Position numbers and translations under genes: made by a program. Below are positions 1 to 6,319 of a DNA stretch of 10,205 nt, in pieces (positions within the stretch are counted from its first letter, which is position 1; every line of letters begins with the position of its first letter). The notes below the pieces were generated by a model, which saw only the letters and a program-made list of their open reading frames with translations, had not been told where the DNA came from and did not search any database. The DNA lies in NCBI GenBank assembly GCA_026400595.1, contig JAPLOT010000506.1:1-10205 (forward strand). The letters run 5' to 3'. This DNA comes from Alphaproteobacteria bacterium (GTDB lineage: Bacteria > Pseudomonadota > Alphaproteobacteria > Rhizobiales > Aestuariivirgaceae).

Positions 1-264
1 GACGAGAATGCGCGATCGCAGATACTCGAGGAACCCGTAATAGGCATAAAGCCCGATCACGATGATGCTGAGTGCCAGCAGCGTCGGCACACTGCCTGAC
101 GCGAGGACCCGGTCATAGACCTGCATCATGTACAGTGGGCCGGTCAGCATCAGAATGTTGACCAGACAGCTGAAGATGCCAGTGGAGATAAAGGCCCCAC
201 GGCTGGCGCGGTAAACGGCTTTCAGCTCTTGGGCTTCAGGACTTCCAGGTTGCGTCTGCGGCAC
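1..264 (-). CDS. Type I secretion system permease/ATPase (PrtD family), N-terminal part only
   Basis: This is the beginning of an ABC exporter that energises type I secretion of proteins across both membranes. It works with a membrane fusion protein and a TolC-like outer membrane channel. Only 88 codons are present; the gene runs off the left edge, so the rest of the membrane domain and the ATPase domain are not seen. After a short polar N-terminus, a hydrophobic segment (about residues 24-45) runs into LTGPLYMMQVYDRVL at 40-54 and SGSVPTL at 56-62, a signature of the PrtD/HlyB-like transmembrane domain. A second membrane segment follows at about 63-79. The start is GTG at 264-262: an in-frame TAA lies upstream, no ATG is available near it, and GGAG sits 7 nt before it. 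It lies 77 bp downstream of the small membrane protein gene on the same strand, with no convincing terminator or promoter between. The family is clear; the substrate cannot be told. Confidence 0.85.
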   Translation of the reverse strand, partial: MPQTQPGSPEAQELKAVYRASRGAFISTGIFSCLVNILMLTGPLYMMQVYDRVLASGSVPTLLALSIIVIGLYAYYGFLEYLRSRILV

Positions 265-341
265 GTGCCGTCTCCAAGGTTATGGGAAACAAGCTACCGA
301 CACAAACATACGATCAGGTTAACGACTGGTTTAAGCCTGCT

Positions 342-761
342 TCAATCCAAGGTTCCGTTCCCCTGGCTCACGGTAAAGTCGCGACGGGCCGCCACGATCG
401 AGACCGAGAAGCCGGCGACCACGTCGATCAAGGTCATGACCATGAGGAGAAAGAACGTGACCGTCCCGCAAGGCGGCACCAGGAGGAAGGCGACCAATGC
501 GCCGATGAATGTTGCGGTCGATAACATGTGGTCGAGAATGGTGTTCCCGGCATAACGAGCGGCCTTGAGAATTTCGATGAACAGCGCCACCAAGCCTGCC
601 ATCACAAAGACATCTCCAACCAGGAAGAATATCTCCGCGCCCGAGGGAAGTATGGTGTCGTAGAAGGTCGAGTCCGGCTGCAGCATGCTGCCGCTCTGGG
701 CGAGCAGCACATAGGCCAGGATGACCACGGCCAGGAGGGGGATCGAAAGAATGAAGCGCAT
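342..761 (-). CDS. Small four-helix membrane protein of unknown function
   Basis: This 139-residue protein is predicted to be integral to the inner membrane. Hydrophobic segments lie at about residues 3-21, 44-65, 78-96 and 101-123, followed by a short polar tail. Conserved-looking features are HMLST after an amphipathic stretch (about 79-83) and a last helix containing LIDVVAGFSV (111-120) followed by AARRDF (125-130). Similar short proteins are, as I recall, annotated as hypothetical in alphaproteobacteria; no function is known to me. The ATG at 761 was chosen because GGAG stands 6 nt upstream. A longer reading from an ATG 30 bases upstream has no ribosome binding site and would add ten residues before the first helix. 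It is divergent from the peroxiredoxin gene and upstream of the secretion ABC transporter gene. Co-orientation with that gene suggests co-transcription but does not establish a role in secretion. Confidence 0.75.
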   Translation of the reverse strand: MRFILSIPLLAVVILAYVLLAQSGSMLQPDSTFYDTILPSGAEIFFLVGDVFVMAGLVALFIEILKAARYAGNTILDHMLSTATFIGALVAFLLVPPCGTVTFFLLMVMTLIDVVAGFSVSIVAARRDFTVSQGNGTLD

Positions 762-844
762 GTACGTCTCCAGAAGGATGACCACCTCCATGCCGAAGTT
801 CTGCGATTCCCGCAAAGTCGCCCTGCAGCAAGCGCCGGACAATT

Positions 845-878
845 CGTTCTTTATTCCGAACGCTCTTTGAGCTATACA
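845..878 (+). promoter_or_regulatory. Possible peroxiredoxin promoter with a dyad in the -35 region
   Basis: GCTATACA at 871-878 resembles the alphaproteobacterial -10 element (GCTATA type). About 17 bases upstream, where the -35 should be, there is no good match. Instead an inverted repeat CGTTC (845-849), eight bases, GAACG (858-862) covers that position. A weak -35 overlapped by a dyad is what an activator-controlled promoter would look like. This is inference from pattern only; no regulator is identified. The start of transcription would fall near 884, giving a leader of about 23 bases with AAGGAG before the gene. Confidence 0.35.
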
Positions 879-906
879 ACAGTCATCAACCGAAGGAGTA
901 TCCCAA

Positions 907-1569
907 ATGGCATTGCAGCTCGGCGACATAGCCCCCGACTTCACGGCGGAGACGACCGAAGGCCGCATCAAGTTCCATGACTACATTGACGGTTCGTGGG
1001 TCGTGTTCTTCTCCCATCCGAAGGACTTCACGCCCGACTGCACCACCGAACTTGGCTCTATGGCGAAGATGAAACACGAGTTCGACAAGCGCGGCGTAAA
1101 GCTCATCGGCATTTCGATCGACACCGTGGAAGATCACCAGCGCTGGAAGCAGGACATCAAGGACGTCACGGGCGCATCGGTGAACTATCCGATGATCGGC
1201 GACAACAATCTCGAAGTCGCCAAGCTTTACGGCATGATCCATCCGAATGCCTCGGGCAATGCCGCCAACCGCACCGCGGCAGACAATGCCACGGTCCGCA
1301 ATGTGCTGATCATCGGACCGGACAAGAAGATCAAGCTCATCGTGTCCTATCCGATGAGCACCGGCCGCAACTTCGACGAGATCCTGCGCGTGATCGACTC
1401 CCTGCAGCTGACCGCCAAGGCCTCGGTTGCGACGCCGGCAAACTGGAAGCAGGGCGAAGACGTGATCATTCTCGCCTCGGTCAATGATGAGGCTGCCAAG
1501 GAGAAGTTCCCCGCCGGCTGGAAGACCTTGAAGCCTTACCTCAGAATTGTCCCGCAGCCCAAGATCTGA
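907..1569 (+). CDS. 1-Cys peroxiredoxin (Prx6 class)
   Basis: This 220-residue thiol peroxidase reduces hydrogen peroxide and organic hydroperoxides in the cytoplasm. The thioredoxin-fold core carries the peroxidatic motif PKDFTPDCTTELG at 38-50: Pro38, Thr42 and the only cysteine of the protein, Cys45. The supporting active-site arginine is probably Arg131 in NATVRNV. The Prx6-class tail YPMSTGRNFDEILRVIDSLQ is at 148-167, and the C-terminal extension (about 170-220) is typical of this class in length and content. With no resolving cysteine, the enzyme must be recycled by an outside thiol. Asp44, just before the catalytic cysteine, is odd: family members usually have valine there. The start is well set by AAGGAG 8-9 nt before the ATG. 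The gene is monocistronic, divergent from the small membrane protein gene and followed by a strong terminator. Confidence 0.95.
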   Translation: MALQLGDIAPDFTAETTEGRIKFHDYIDGSWVVFFSHPKDFTPDCTTELGSMAKMKHEFDKRGVKLIGISIDTVEDHQRWKQDIKDVTGASVNYPMIGDNNLEVAKLYGMIHPNASGNAANRTAADNATVRNVLIIGPDKKIKLIVSYPMSTGRNFDEILRVIDSLQLTAKASVATPANWKQGEDVIILASVNDEAAKEKFPAGWKTLKPYLRIVPQPKI

Positions 1570-1599
1570 GCGCGCTTCGTCTCACCCTGCAGAACGTCC

Positions 1600-1628
1600 C
1601 CCGGCCCTGCCATCCAGGGCCGGGTTTT
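1600..1628 (+). terminator. Intrinsic terminator of the peroxiredoxin gene
   Basis: A perfect 10-bp stem, CCCGGCCCTG (1600-1609) with CAGGGCCGGG (1615-1624), has a 5-base loop and is followed by TTTT (1625-1628). It lies 30 bases after the peroxiredoxin stop codon and just before the convergent gatA stop. The T-run is on the plus strand only. Read on the minus strand the stem is followed by GGACGTT, so a gatA terminator here would have to be weak or factor-dependent. Confidence 0.88.
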
Positions 1629-1630
1629 CC

Positions 1631-3097
1631 CTACCACCAGGGTGTCGCGACGTAGTGACCCGCAGACTGTTCGATGGCTGAAGCCGCCCGGAACAGTGTT
1701 TCCTCGTCGAAGGGCTTGCCGACAAGCTGAAGGCCAAGAGGCAGGCCATCGGAAGAAAGCCCCGCCGGAACGGCGATGCCCGGCAGTCCCGCCATGTTCA
1801 CCGTAACCGTGAAGATGTCGTTCAGATACATCTGCACGGGGTCGGTGATCTCGCCGGGAGCAAAGGTCGGGCTCGGCGTGGCGGGCGTGAGGACCACATC
1901 CACCTTGTCCCAGGCCTGGTCGAAATCGCGCTTGATCAGCGTGCGGACCTTCTGTGCCCGCACATAATGGGCATCGTAATAGCCGGCGGAGAGCACATAG
2001 GTGCCGATGAGGATCCGACGCTGCACCTCGCGTCCGAAGCCTGCCGCGCGCGAGTTCTCATACATGTCGACGATGTCGTCACCCGGTACGCGCAGGCCGT
2101 AGCGGACGCCATCGTATCGGGCAAGGTTCGACGACGCCTCGGCGGGAGCAACGATGTAATAGGCTGGCAGGGCATACTTCGTATGCGGCAGCGAGATCTC
2201 CACCACCTCGGCCCCCTGCTCCTTGAGCCACTGGGCGCCCTTCTGCCACAGTGCGTCGATCTCGACGGGCATGCCGTCCACCCGATACTCCCGTGGCAGG
2301 CCGACACGAAGGCCCTTTACCGGCCGGCCGACAGCCGCCTCATAGTCCGGTACCGGCATGTCGACCGAGGTTGTATCCCTGGGGTCCACGCTGGCCATGG
2401 ACTTGAGCATGATGGCGGCATCGCGGACGTCGCGGGCGATGGGCCCTGCCTGGTCGAGCGACGAGGCGAAGGCCACGATCCCCCAGCGCGAGCAGCGGCC
2501 ATAGGTCGGTTTGATGCCGACGGTGCCGGTGAAGGCCGCCGGCTGGCGGATGGACCCGCCAGTATCGGTAGCGGTGGCGGCTGCGCAAATATGGGCTGCC
2601 ACCGCTGCAGCCGATCCGCCGGACGACCCGCCAGGCACCAGCGCCGCATTGGAGTTTCGACGCTTCCACGGATTGATGACATTGCCGTAGTAGCTGGTCT
2701 CGTTGGATGAGCCCATGGCGAATTCGTCCATGTTCAGCTTGCCGAGCATCACCGCACCATCGCGCCACAGGTTTGCGGAGACCGTGGATTCGTAGGGCGG
2801 CTTGAAGCCGCTCAGAACATGGCTGCAGGCCTGGGTGTGGACACCCTCCGTGGCGAAAAGATCCTTGATGCCGAGGGGAATGCCCTCCAGAGGGCGGGCT
2901 TCGCCCCTGGCAAGCCGCTGGTCGGAGGCTGAAGCCATGGCGCGGGCCTTGTCCGGCGTCTCGACCACATACGCATTGAGGCCGCGCGCCTTCTCCATGG
3001 CGGCAAGATAGGCATTTGTCAGTTCCAGGGCCGAGAAAGACTTCTTGCGCAGTCCGTCTCGAGCGGCCGCGATGGTCAGGCTTGTCAGCGCGCTCAT
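1631..3097 (-). CDS. gatA: Asp-tRNA(Asn)/Glu-tRNA(Gln) amidotransferase subunit A
   Basis: GatA is the glutaminase subunit of the GatCAB transamidase. It releases ammonia from glutamine, which GatB uses to turn misacylated Glu-tRNA(Gln) or Asp-tRNA(Asn) into the correct amide form. The protein has 488 residues, the normal length. The amidase-signature triad is intact: Lys78 in GIPLGIKDLF, Ser158 in PGGSSGGSAAA, and the nucleophile Ser182 in TDTGGSIRQPA. The C-terminal region with NMAGLPGIAVPAG, then LPLGLQLVG, is also typical. The start at 3097 makes a 4-bp ATGA overlap with the gatC stop, so the two subunits are probably translationally coupled. No gatB is present in the window; in alphaproteobacteria it is commonly elsewhere. 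The gene ends 3 bases beyond the T-run of the convergent peroxiredoxin terminator. Confidence 0.97.
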   Translation of the reverse strand: MSALTSLTIAAARDGLRKKSFSALELTNAYLAAMEKARGLNAYVVETPDKARAMASASDQRLARGEARPLEGIPLGIKDLFATEGVHTQACSHVLSGFKPPYESTVSANLWRDGAVMLGKLNMDEFAMGSSNETSYYGNVINPWKRRNSNAALVPGGSSGGSAAAVAAHICAAATATDTGGSIRQPAAFTGTVGIKPTYGRCSRWGIVAFASSLDQAGPIARDVRDAAIMLKSMASVDPRDTTSVDMPVPDYEAAVGRPVKGLRVGLPREYRVDGMPVEIDALWQKGAQWLKEQGAEVVEISLPHTKYALPAYYIVAPAEASSNLARYDGVRYGLRVPGDDIVDMYENSRAAGFGREVQRRILIGTYVLSAGYYDAHYVRAQKVRTLIKRDFDQAWDKVDVVLTPATPSPTFAPGEITDPVQMYLNDIFTVTVNMAGLPGIAVPAGLSSDGLPLGLQLVGKPFDEETLFRAASAIEQSAGHYVATPWW

Positions 3098-3381
3098 TCG
3101 ACCACCTTCGGAACCATGAAGAAGTCGTCCTCCTGGGCCGGGGCATTGGCGACGATCTTCGACGGGCAGTTGCCGTCGGTTACCACGTCCTGGCGCATCT
3201 TCATCTTCATCGTGACCACGGACGTCAGCGGCTCGACCCCGGAGACTTCGACCTCGTTGAGCTGTTCGATCCAGCCCAGAATGGCATTGAGTTCGCCGGC
3301 GAGGCGCGGCACATCCTCGTCCTTCACCTTGAGCCGCGCGAGCCGCGCAACGCGCTTCACGGTTGCCTGATCGACTGACAT
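3094..3381 (-). CDS. gatC: Asp-tRNA(Asn)/Glu-tRNA(Gln) amidotransferase subunit C
   Basis: GatC is the small belt subunit that wraps around GatA and GatB and stabilises the complex. The 95-residue protein has the expected pattern: VKRVARLARLKV near the N-terminus (8-19), LNAILGWIEQLNEV in the first half (31-44), SGVEPLTSV (47-55), and APAQEDDFFMVPKVVE at the C-terminus (80-95). Upstream of the ATG is AAGGA about 10 nt away, a usable ribosome binding site. It overlaps gatA by 4 bp and follows the acetyltransferase gene after 45 bp on the same strand, so it probably shares a transcript with that gene and the hydrolase. I see no separate strong promoter in the 45-bp gap. Confidence 0.96.
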   Translation of the reverse strand: MSVDQATVKRVARLARLKVKDEDVPRLAGELNAILGWIEQLNEVEVSGVEPLTSVVTMKMKMRQDVVTDGNCPSKIVANAPAQEDDFFMVPKVVE

Positions 3382-3426
3382 GAAATCTGAATCCTTCGCG
3401 AAATCAGGGCGCTGGATAGCACCCGG

Positions 3427-4125
3427 TCAGGCGACCTGCAACTTGGCTTTCTGCCTGCCCGTTGCGTCGAAATTCTCGGGCGAAAGCCAGCTTTCGAGTG
3501 CCTTTCGGACCCGCGGCCAATCCTTGTCCAGCATGGCATACCAGGCCGTGTCGCGGTTGCGCCCCTTGATGATCATGTGCTGCCGGAAGATACCCTCGAA
3601 GGCGAAGCCGAAGCGCTCGGCGGCCTTGCGGGAGGCCGCATTCAACGAGTCGCATTTCCATTCCAGCCGGCGCACGCCAAGATCGTCGAAGGCATGGCGG
3701 ATCATGAGGAAAACGGCCTCGGACGCCTCACGGGTCTTCTGAAGCCCCGGGGACATCCAGATGTTTCCGATCTCGACAACGCCGTTTGCCGGATCGCAGC
3801 GCATGAAGGATCCCATACCGCAGGGTTTCCCGTCTTCCCGTCGGAGGATGGCATAAAACCACGGGTCCCGCGAGGCTTCCCTCGCCTTGAGCCATTCCAG
3901 GAAGGCATCGAAGTCCGGCCACGGCCCATAGGCCATGTAGGTCCAGACATGCCCTCGGGTATCGTCATGAACAAAAGACTCGTAGAGCGCCTGTCCATGC
4001 CTGGCGGCCGAAACCGGTTCGAGGTGAACCCAGCGGCCGTGCAGGGGACGATGGTCGGGGGCAGATCCCGGAGGCAAGGGATCGACGATACTTCCAACGG
4101 GACGGTCTGATTTCCTGGCCATCAT
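3427..4125 (-). CDS. GNAT-family N-acetyltransferase (RimJ/RimL-like)
   Basis: This 232-residue acetyl-CoA-dependent transferase belongs to the RimJ/RimL-like branch of the GNAT superfamily (Acetyltransf_3 type). After a polar leader of about 30 residues, the fold follows the RimJ/RimL order. It has HVWTYMAYGPW and DPWFYAILRREDGKPCGMGS in the N-terminal half. The central strand is VVEIGNIWMSP, followed by LQKTREASEAVFLMIRHAF. Then come RRLEWKCDSLNAASRKAAER and a FGFAFEGIFRQHMIIKGRNR segment that is very characteristic. The acceptor substrate is unknown; relatives modify protein N-termini, amino acids or small amines. The first ATG of an ATGATG pair was chosen, because it overlaps the hydrolase stop by 4 bp (ATGA) and would be translated by coupling; a classical ribosome binding site is weak. 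The open frame extends 51 codons further upstream, but that part lies inside the hydrolase gene and is a shadow. Confidence 0.9.
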   Translation of the reverse strand: MMARKSDRPVGSIVDPLPPGSAPDHRPLHGRWVHLEPVSAARHGQALYESFVHDDTRGHVWTYMAYGPWPDFDAFLEWLKAREASRDPWFYAILRREDGKPCGMGSFMRCDPANGVVEIGNIWMSPGLQKTREASEAVFLMIRHAFDDLGVRRLEWKCDSLNAASRKAAERFGFAFEGIFRQHMIIKGRNRDTAWYAMLDKDWPRVRKALESWLSPENFDATGRQKAKLQVA

Positions 4126-4829
4126 AGCACCACTGACTGACCTGATGAGAGGACCTTCACCTTGCTGGCGTCCGGCCCCATGGCCTTCAGGAAATGGGTG
4201 GCATCGTCGGCGACAAATCCCTTGAAGCTGGCAAAGTGGCACGGGATGATCGTGCTGAAATGGAAGAAGTTCTTGCAAGCATAGGCGGCCTGGTCGCCCC
4301 CCATGGTGAAGCGGTCACCGATAGGCAGGATGCCGATCACCGGACGATAGAGTTCATCGATCAGCTTCATGTCGTAGGACAGACCGGTGTCACCGGCGAT
4401 GTAAAGCGTCTTGCCCGTCTCCCCTTTCGGCTCGACAATGAAGCCGGACGGGTTGCCGAGATAGACTGGCGTGCCGGTCGAAGTGTCCGACGATGAGTGC
4501 CAGGCATTGGTGAACACGAGGTCGAAGTCCTGGAACGAGATGCGGCCGCCGTGATTGCCAGGGCTGTAATTCTCCACGCCCTTGCCGTTCAGCCAGGTGC
4601 AGATCTCGAAATTGGAGACCAGAACCGCTCCGGTCGATTTCAGGATGTCGAGCGCATCCCCGGTATGGTCTCCATGGCCATGGGTGAGGAGAACATGGGT
4701 GCACCCCTTTGAGGCCTGCTGCCAGGTGGCGCCCGCCGCGGGATTGCCCGTGAAGAACGGATCGACGAGAATGAGGGACGTCCCGGTCTCGATCGCAAAG
4801 GCCGAATGACCATGGTAAGTGATCTTCAT
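4122..4829 (-). CDS. UPF0173/UlaG-like metal-dependent hydrolase
   Basis: This 235-residue cytoplasmic protein has the metallo-beta-lactamase fold of the UPF0173 (UlaG-like) family. It begins with MKITYHGHSAF and carries the metal site THGHGDH at 49-55 (His50, His52, Asp54, His55). Further ligands are probably His111 (NAWHSS), Asp147 (AGDTGL) and His198 (PCHFASF). UlaG is an L-ascorbate-6-phosphate lactonase, but no ascorbate genes are nearby, so the substrate here is open. The start at 4829 has GGAG 7 nt upstream, and the family motif begins right at the initiator Met. The frame is open much further upstream, across ruvX, but that reading has no family similarity. It is the first gene of the minus-strand unit that continues to the acetyltransferase (4-bp overlap), gatC and gatA, and is divergent from ruvX across a 93-bp gap. 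Confidence 0.92.
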   Translation of the reverse strand: MKITYHGHSAFAIETGTSLILVDPFFTGNPAAGATWQQASKGCTHVLLTHGHGDHTGDALDILKSTGAVLVSNFEICTWLNGKGVENYSPGNHGGRISFQDFDLVFTNAWHSSSDTSTGTPVYLGNPSGFIVEPKGETGKTLYIAGDTGLSYDMKLIDELYRPVIGILPIGDRFTMGGDQAAYACKNFFHFSTIIPCHFASFKGFVADDATHFLKAMGPDASKVKVLSSGQSVVL

Positions 4830-4888
4830 GGTTGAACTCCATTTGTGTCCATGATCCTCCTGCATGGAGGCGATGGCAAGTTCGGCGT

Positions 4889-4916
4889 TTGACGCATCCC
4901 GTAAATCGGCTATCCG
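4889..4916 (+). promoter_or_regulatory. ruvX promoter, probably giving a leaderless mRNA
   Basis: TTGACGC at 4889-4895 and GCTATCC at 4909-4915 match the alphaproteobacterial housekeeping promoter pattern (TTGACG, spacer, GCTA-type -10). Taking hexamers TTGACG (4889-4894) and TATCCG (4911-4916), the spacing is 16 bases. Transcription would then begin about 7 bases after the -10, at or beside the A of the ruvX ATG at 4923. There is no Shine-Dalgarno sequence before that ATG, which fits a leaderless transcript. Seen: elements, spacing and missing ribosome binding site. Inferred: the start point. Confidence 0.55.
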
Positions 4917-4922
4917 GACGCC

Positions 4923-5387
4923 ATGAGCGAGCCCGACATCTCCTTGCGATCCGCACTGGACAGCGCGCCGGCGGACGCGAGGATCATGGCGCTTGACCTC
5001 GGCAGCAAGACCATTGGCGTCGCGACCTCCGACCGGACTCGCAGCATCGCCACTCCCGTCGAAACCATCGCGCGCAAGAAGTTTACCCTGGACGCGGCCA
5101 GGCTGCTGGACATTGCAGCACGCGAGAACATCGGGGTGATCCTGTTGGGCCTTCCGATCAACATGGATGGCAGCGAAGGCCCCCGGGCCCAGTCGACCCG
5201 TGCCTTTGCCCGCAACCTCGCGCGGCTTACCTCCCTGCCGATCGTGTTCTGGGACGAGCGCCTGTCCACCGCAGCAGTCGAGAGGATGCTGATCGCGGCA
5301 GATACTTCGCGGGCGAGGCGGGACGATGTGATCGACAAGCTCGCGGCCACCTGGATGCTGCAGTCCGCCCTGGACTCGCTCAGATGA
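4923..5387 (+). CDS. ruvX: Putative pre-16S rRNA nuclease RuvX/YqgF
   Basis: This RNase H-fold nuclease of the RuvX/YqgF family is linked in E. coli to processing of the 5' end of 16S rRNA. The 154-residue protein has a non-conserved leader of about 20 residues. Then come MALDLGSKTIGVATSD (22-37, catalytic Asp25), LLGLPINMDGSEG (74-86), FWDERLST (109-116, Glu112) and DDVIDKLAA (134-142, Asp138). The three acidic positions match those of the family. An in-frame TAA lies eight codons upstream with no other start between, so the ATG is fixed even though it has no ribosome binding site. Its stop overlaps the start of the first AEC transporter by 4 bp (ATGA). It stands divergent from the hydrolase gene. 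Confidence 0.94.
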   Translation: MSEPDISLRSALDSAPADARIMALDLGSKTIGVATSDRTRSIATPVETIARKKFTLDAARLLDIAARENIGVILLGLPINMDGSEGPRAQSTRAFARNLARLTSLPIVFWDERLSTAAVERMLIAADTSRARRDDVIDKLAATWMLQSALDSLR

Positions 5388-6319
5388 TCTCCACCTTCGA
5401 GTCGCTCTTGCCGGTCTTCCTGGTGATTGCCCTCGGCTGGGCCCTGCGGGCGCGCCATGTTGTGCCTGAGGAGATGTGGCGCGGCCTCGAACTGGTGGCA
5501 TACTGGGTCTTCTTCCCCGCCCTCCTCGCCGAGACAATGATCAAGGCAGACATCTCGGAGCTGCCGCTGACCGGCGTGGCGCTCACCATGCTCGGGGCGT
5601 TCTTCAGCATGACTCTGCTCCTCCTGACATTCCAGAGGCCCATCATGCAGTGGCTGGGCATTGGAGGCCCGTCCTTTTCCTCGCTGTTCCAGGGCGCCGT
5701 TCGCTGGAATGGGTTCGTGGCGCTGCCGATCCTTGCGAAACTCTACGGCAGCGAGGGTGTAGCCCTGGTTGCGGTGATCATGGGCGTGCTGGTGCCCATC
5801 GCCAACATCATGGCGGTCTATGTCGTGACGCGAAACGCCCATGGACCGGGCCTTACGTGGCGCCAGACGATCTATACGATCTTCCGCAATCCCTTCATCT
5901 GGGCCACTGGCATCGGCTTCGCCATCAATCTGTTGCATGTACCGATCTACGAACCGTTCATGACCGCCATGGGAACACTGGGAGGTGCTGCCATCGGCGC
6001 CGGGCTGCTCATGGTGGGGGCCGGGCTTTCCACCCGCGAGGCGGTGCGTCCCTCGCCTGCAGTTTGGACAGCGACGATCCTCAAGCTGGTCGGCATGCCC
6101 ATGCTGGTCACGGTCTGGGCGCTGGTAACGGGCATTTCCGGCACGGCCTTCGTGGCCTGTATCGTCTGCAACGCGGTACCAACCGCCATGAGCGCCTATG
6201 TCATGGCCCGTCAGATGGGCGGCGATGGGCCCCTCGTCGCGGCGACGGTCACCGTTCAGACAGTGCTGTCGTTCTTCACAATTCCAGTCATGATCCTAAT
6301 GGCGGAGTCACTCAGATGA
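5384..6319 (+). CDS. AEC-family transporter, first copy
   Basis: This inner membrane carrier belongs to the auxin efflux carrier (AEC) family, whose bacterial members move organic acids such as malate or malonate, among others. The 311-residue protein is hydrophobic throughout, with roughly ten membrane segments. Landmarks are SLLPVFLVIALGWALR (7-22), SLFQGAVRW (100-108), RNPF (168-171), VGAGL (211-215), ILKL (232-235) and AVPTAMSAYVMARQMGGD (264-281), the last strongly conserved in the family. The start overlaps the ruvX stop (ATGA), so it is probably read from the ruvX transcript by translational coupling. The next gene is a paralogue of the same length that aligns without gaps; by hand count about 39% of positions are identical. 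The substrate cannot be inferred from sequence. The protein ends in ESLR, closely like the DSLR end of ruvX. Confidence 0.9.
   Translation: MISTFESLLPVFLVIALGWALRARHVVPEEMWRGLELVAYWVFFPALLAETMIKADISELPLTGVALTMLGAFFSMTLLLLTFQRPIMQWLGIGGPSFSSLFQGAVRWNGFVALPILAKLYGSEGVALVAVIMGVLVPIANIMAVYVVTRNAHGPGLTWRQTIYTIFRNPFIWATGIGFAINLLHVPIYEPFMTAMGTLGGAAIGAGLLMVGAGLSTREAVRPSPAVWTATILKLVGMPMLVTVWALVTGISGTAFVACIVCNAVPTAMSAYVMARQMGGDGPLVAATVTVQTVLSFFTIPVMILMAESLR

Noticed and set aside
845..862. LexA box of the alphaproteobacterial type (GAAC, 7 bases, GAAC)
   Set aside because: The elements are inverted (GTTC...GAAC), not a direct repeat, and the spacing is 8, so the known box is not met.
331..879. 182-residue minus-strand frame overlapping the small membrane protein
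   Set aside because: It is the +1 shadow of the membrane protein reading; the frame with four clean hydrophobic segments and a ribosome binding site is preferred.
872..890. OxyR-type ATAG/CTAT site before the peroxiredoxin gene
   Set aside because: There is a CTAT as part of the -10 but no ATAG partner at the expected 7-base distance.
1600..1624. Terminator for gatA on the minus strand
   Set aside because: On that strand the hairpin is followed by GGACGTT, with no T-run; the structure is assigned to the plus-strand gene only.
1967..2710. 247-residue plus-strand open frame opposite gatA
   Set aside because: It is entirely antisense to conserved gatA sequence, including the catalytic region, and has no recognisable motif.
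4856..4870. CCTCC/GGAGG hairpin between the hydrolase gene and ruvX as a regulatory element
   Set aside because: The stem is only 5 bp, lies upstream of the ruvX promoter, and such purine/pyrimidine pairs are common by chance.
4830..5537. Long upstream extension of the UPF0173 hydrolase frame on the minus strand across ruvX
   Set aside because: The family begins exactly at MKITYHGHSAF (4829), where there is a good ribosome binding site; the extension is antisense to ruvX and low-complexity basic.
4910..5938. 342-residue minus-strand open frame opposite ruvX and the first AEC gene
   Set aside because: Its composition is His/Arg/Gln/Glu-rich, typical of an antisense shadow in GC-rich DNA; both genes opposite have clear family motifs.
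5476..6315. A 591-residue reading from 5476 through the second AEC gene, as an N-terminally extended transporter
   Set aside because: The first 280 residues lie out of frame within the first AEC gene, are polar and unlike any AEC N-terminus; the true start at 6316 has a ribosome binding site and a 4-bp overlap.
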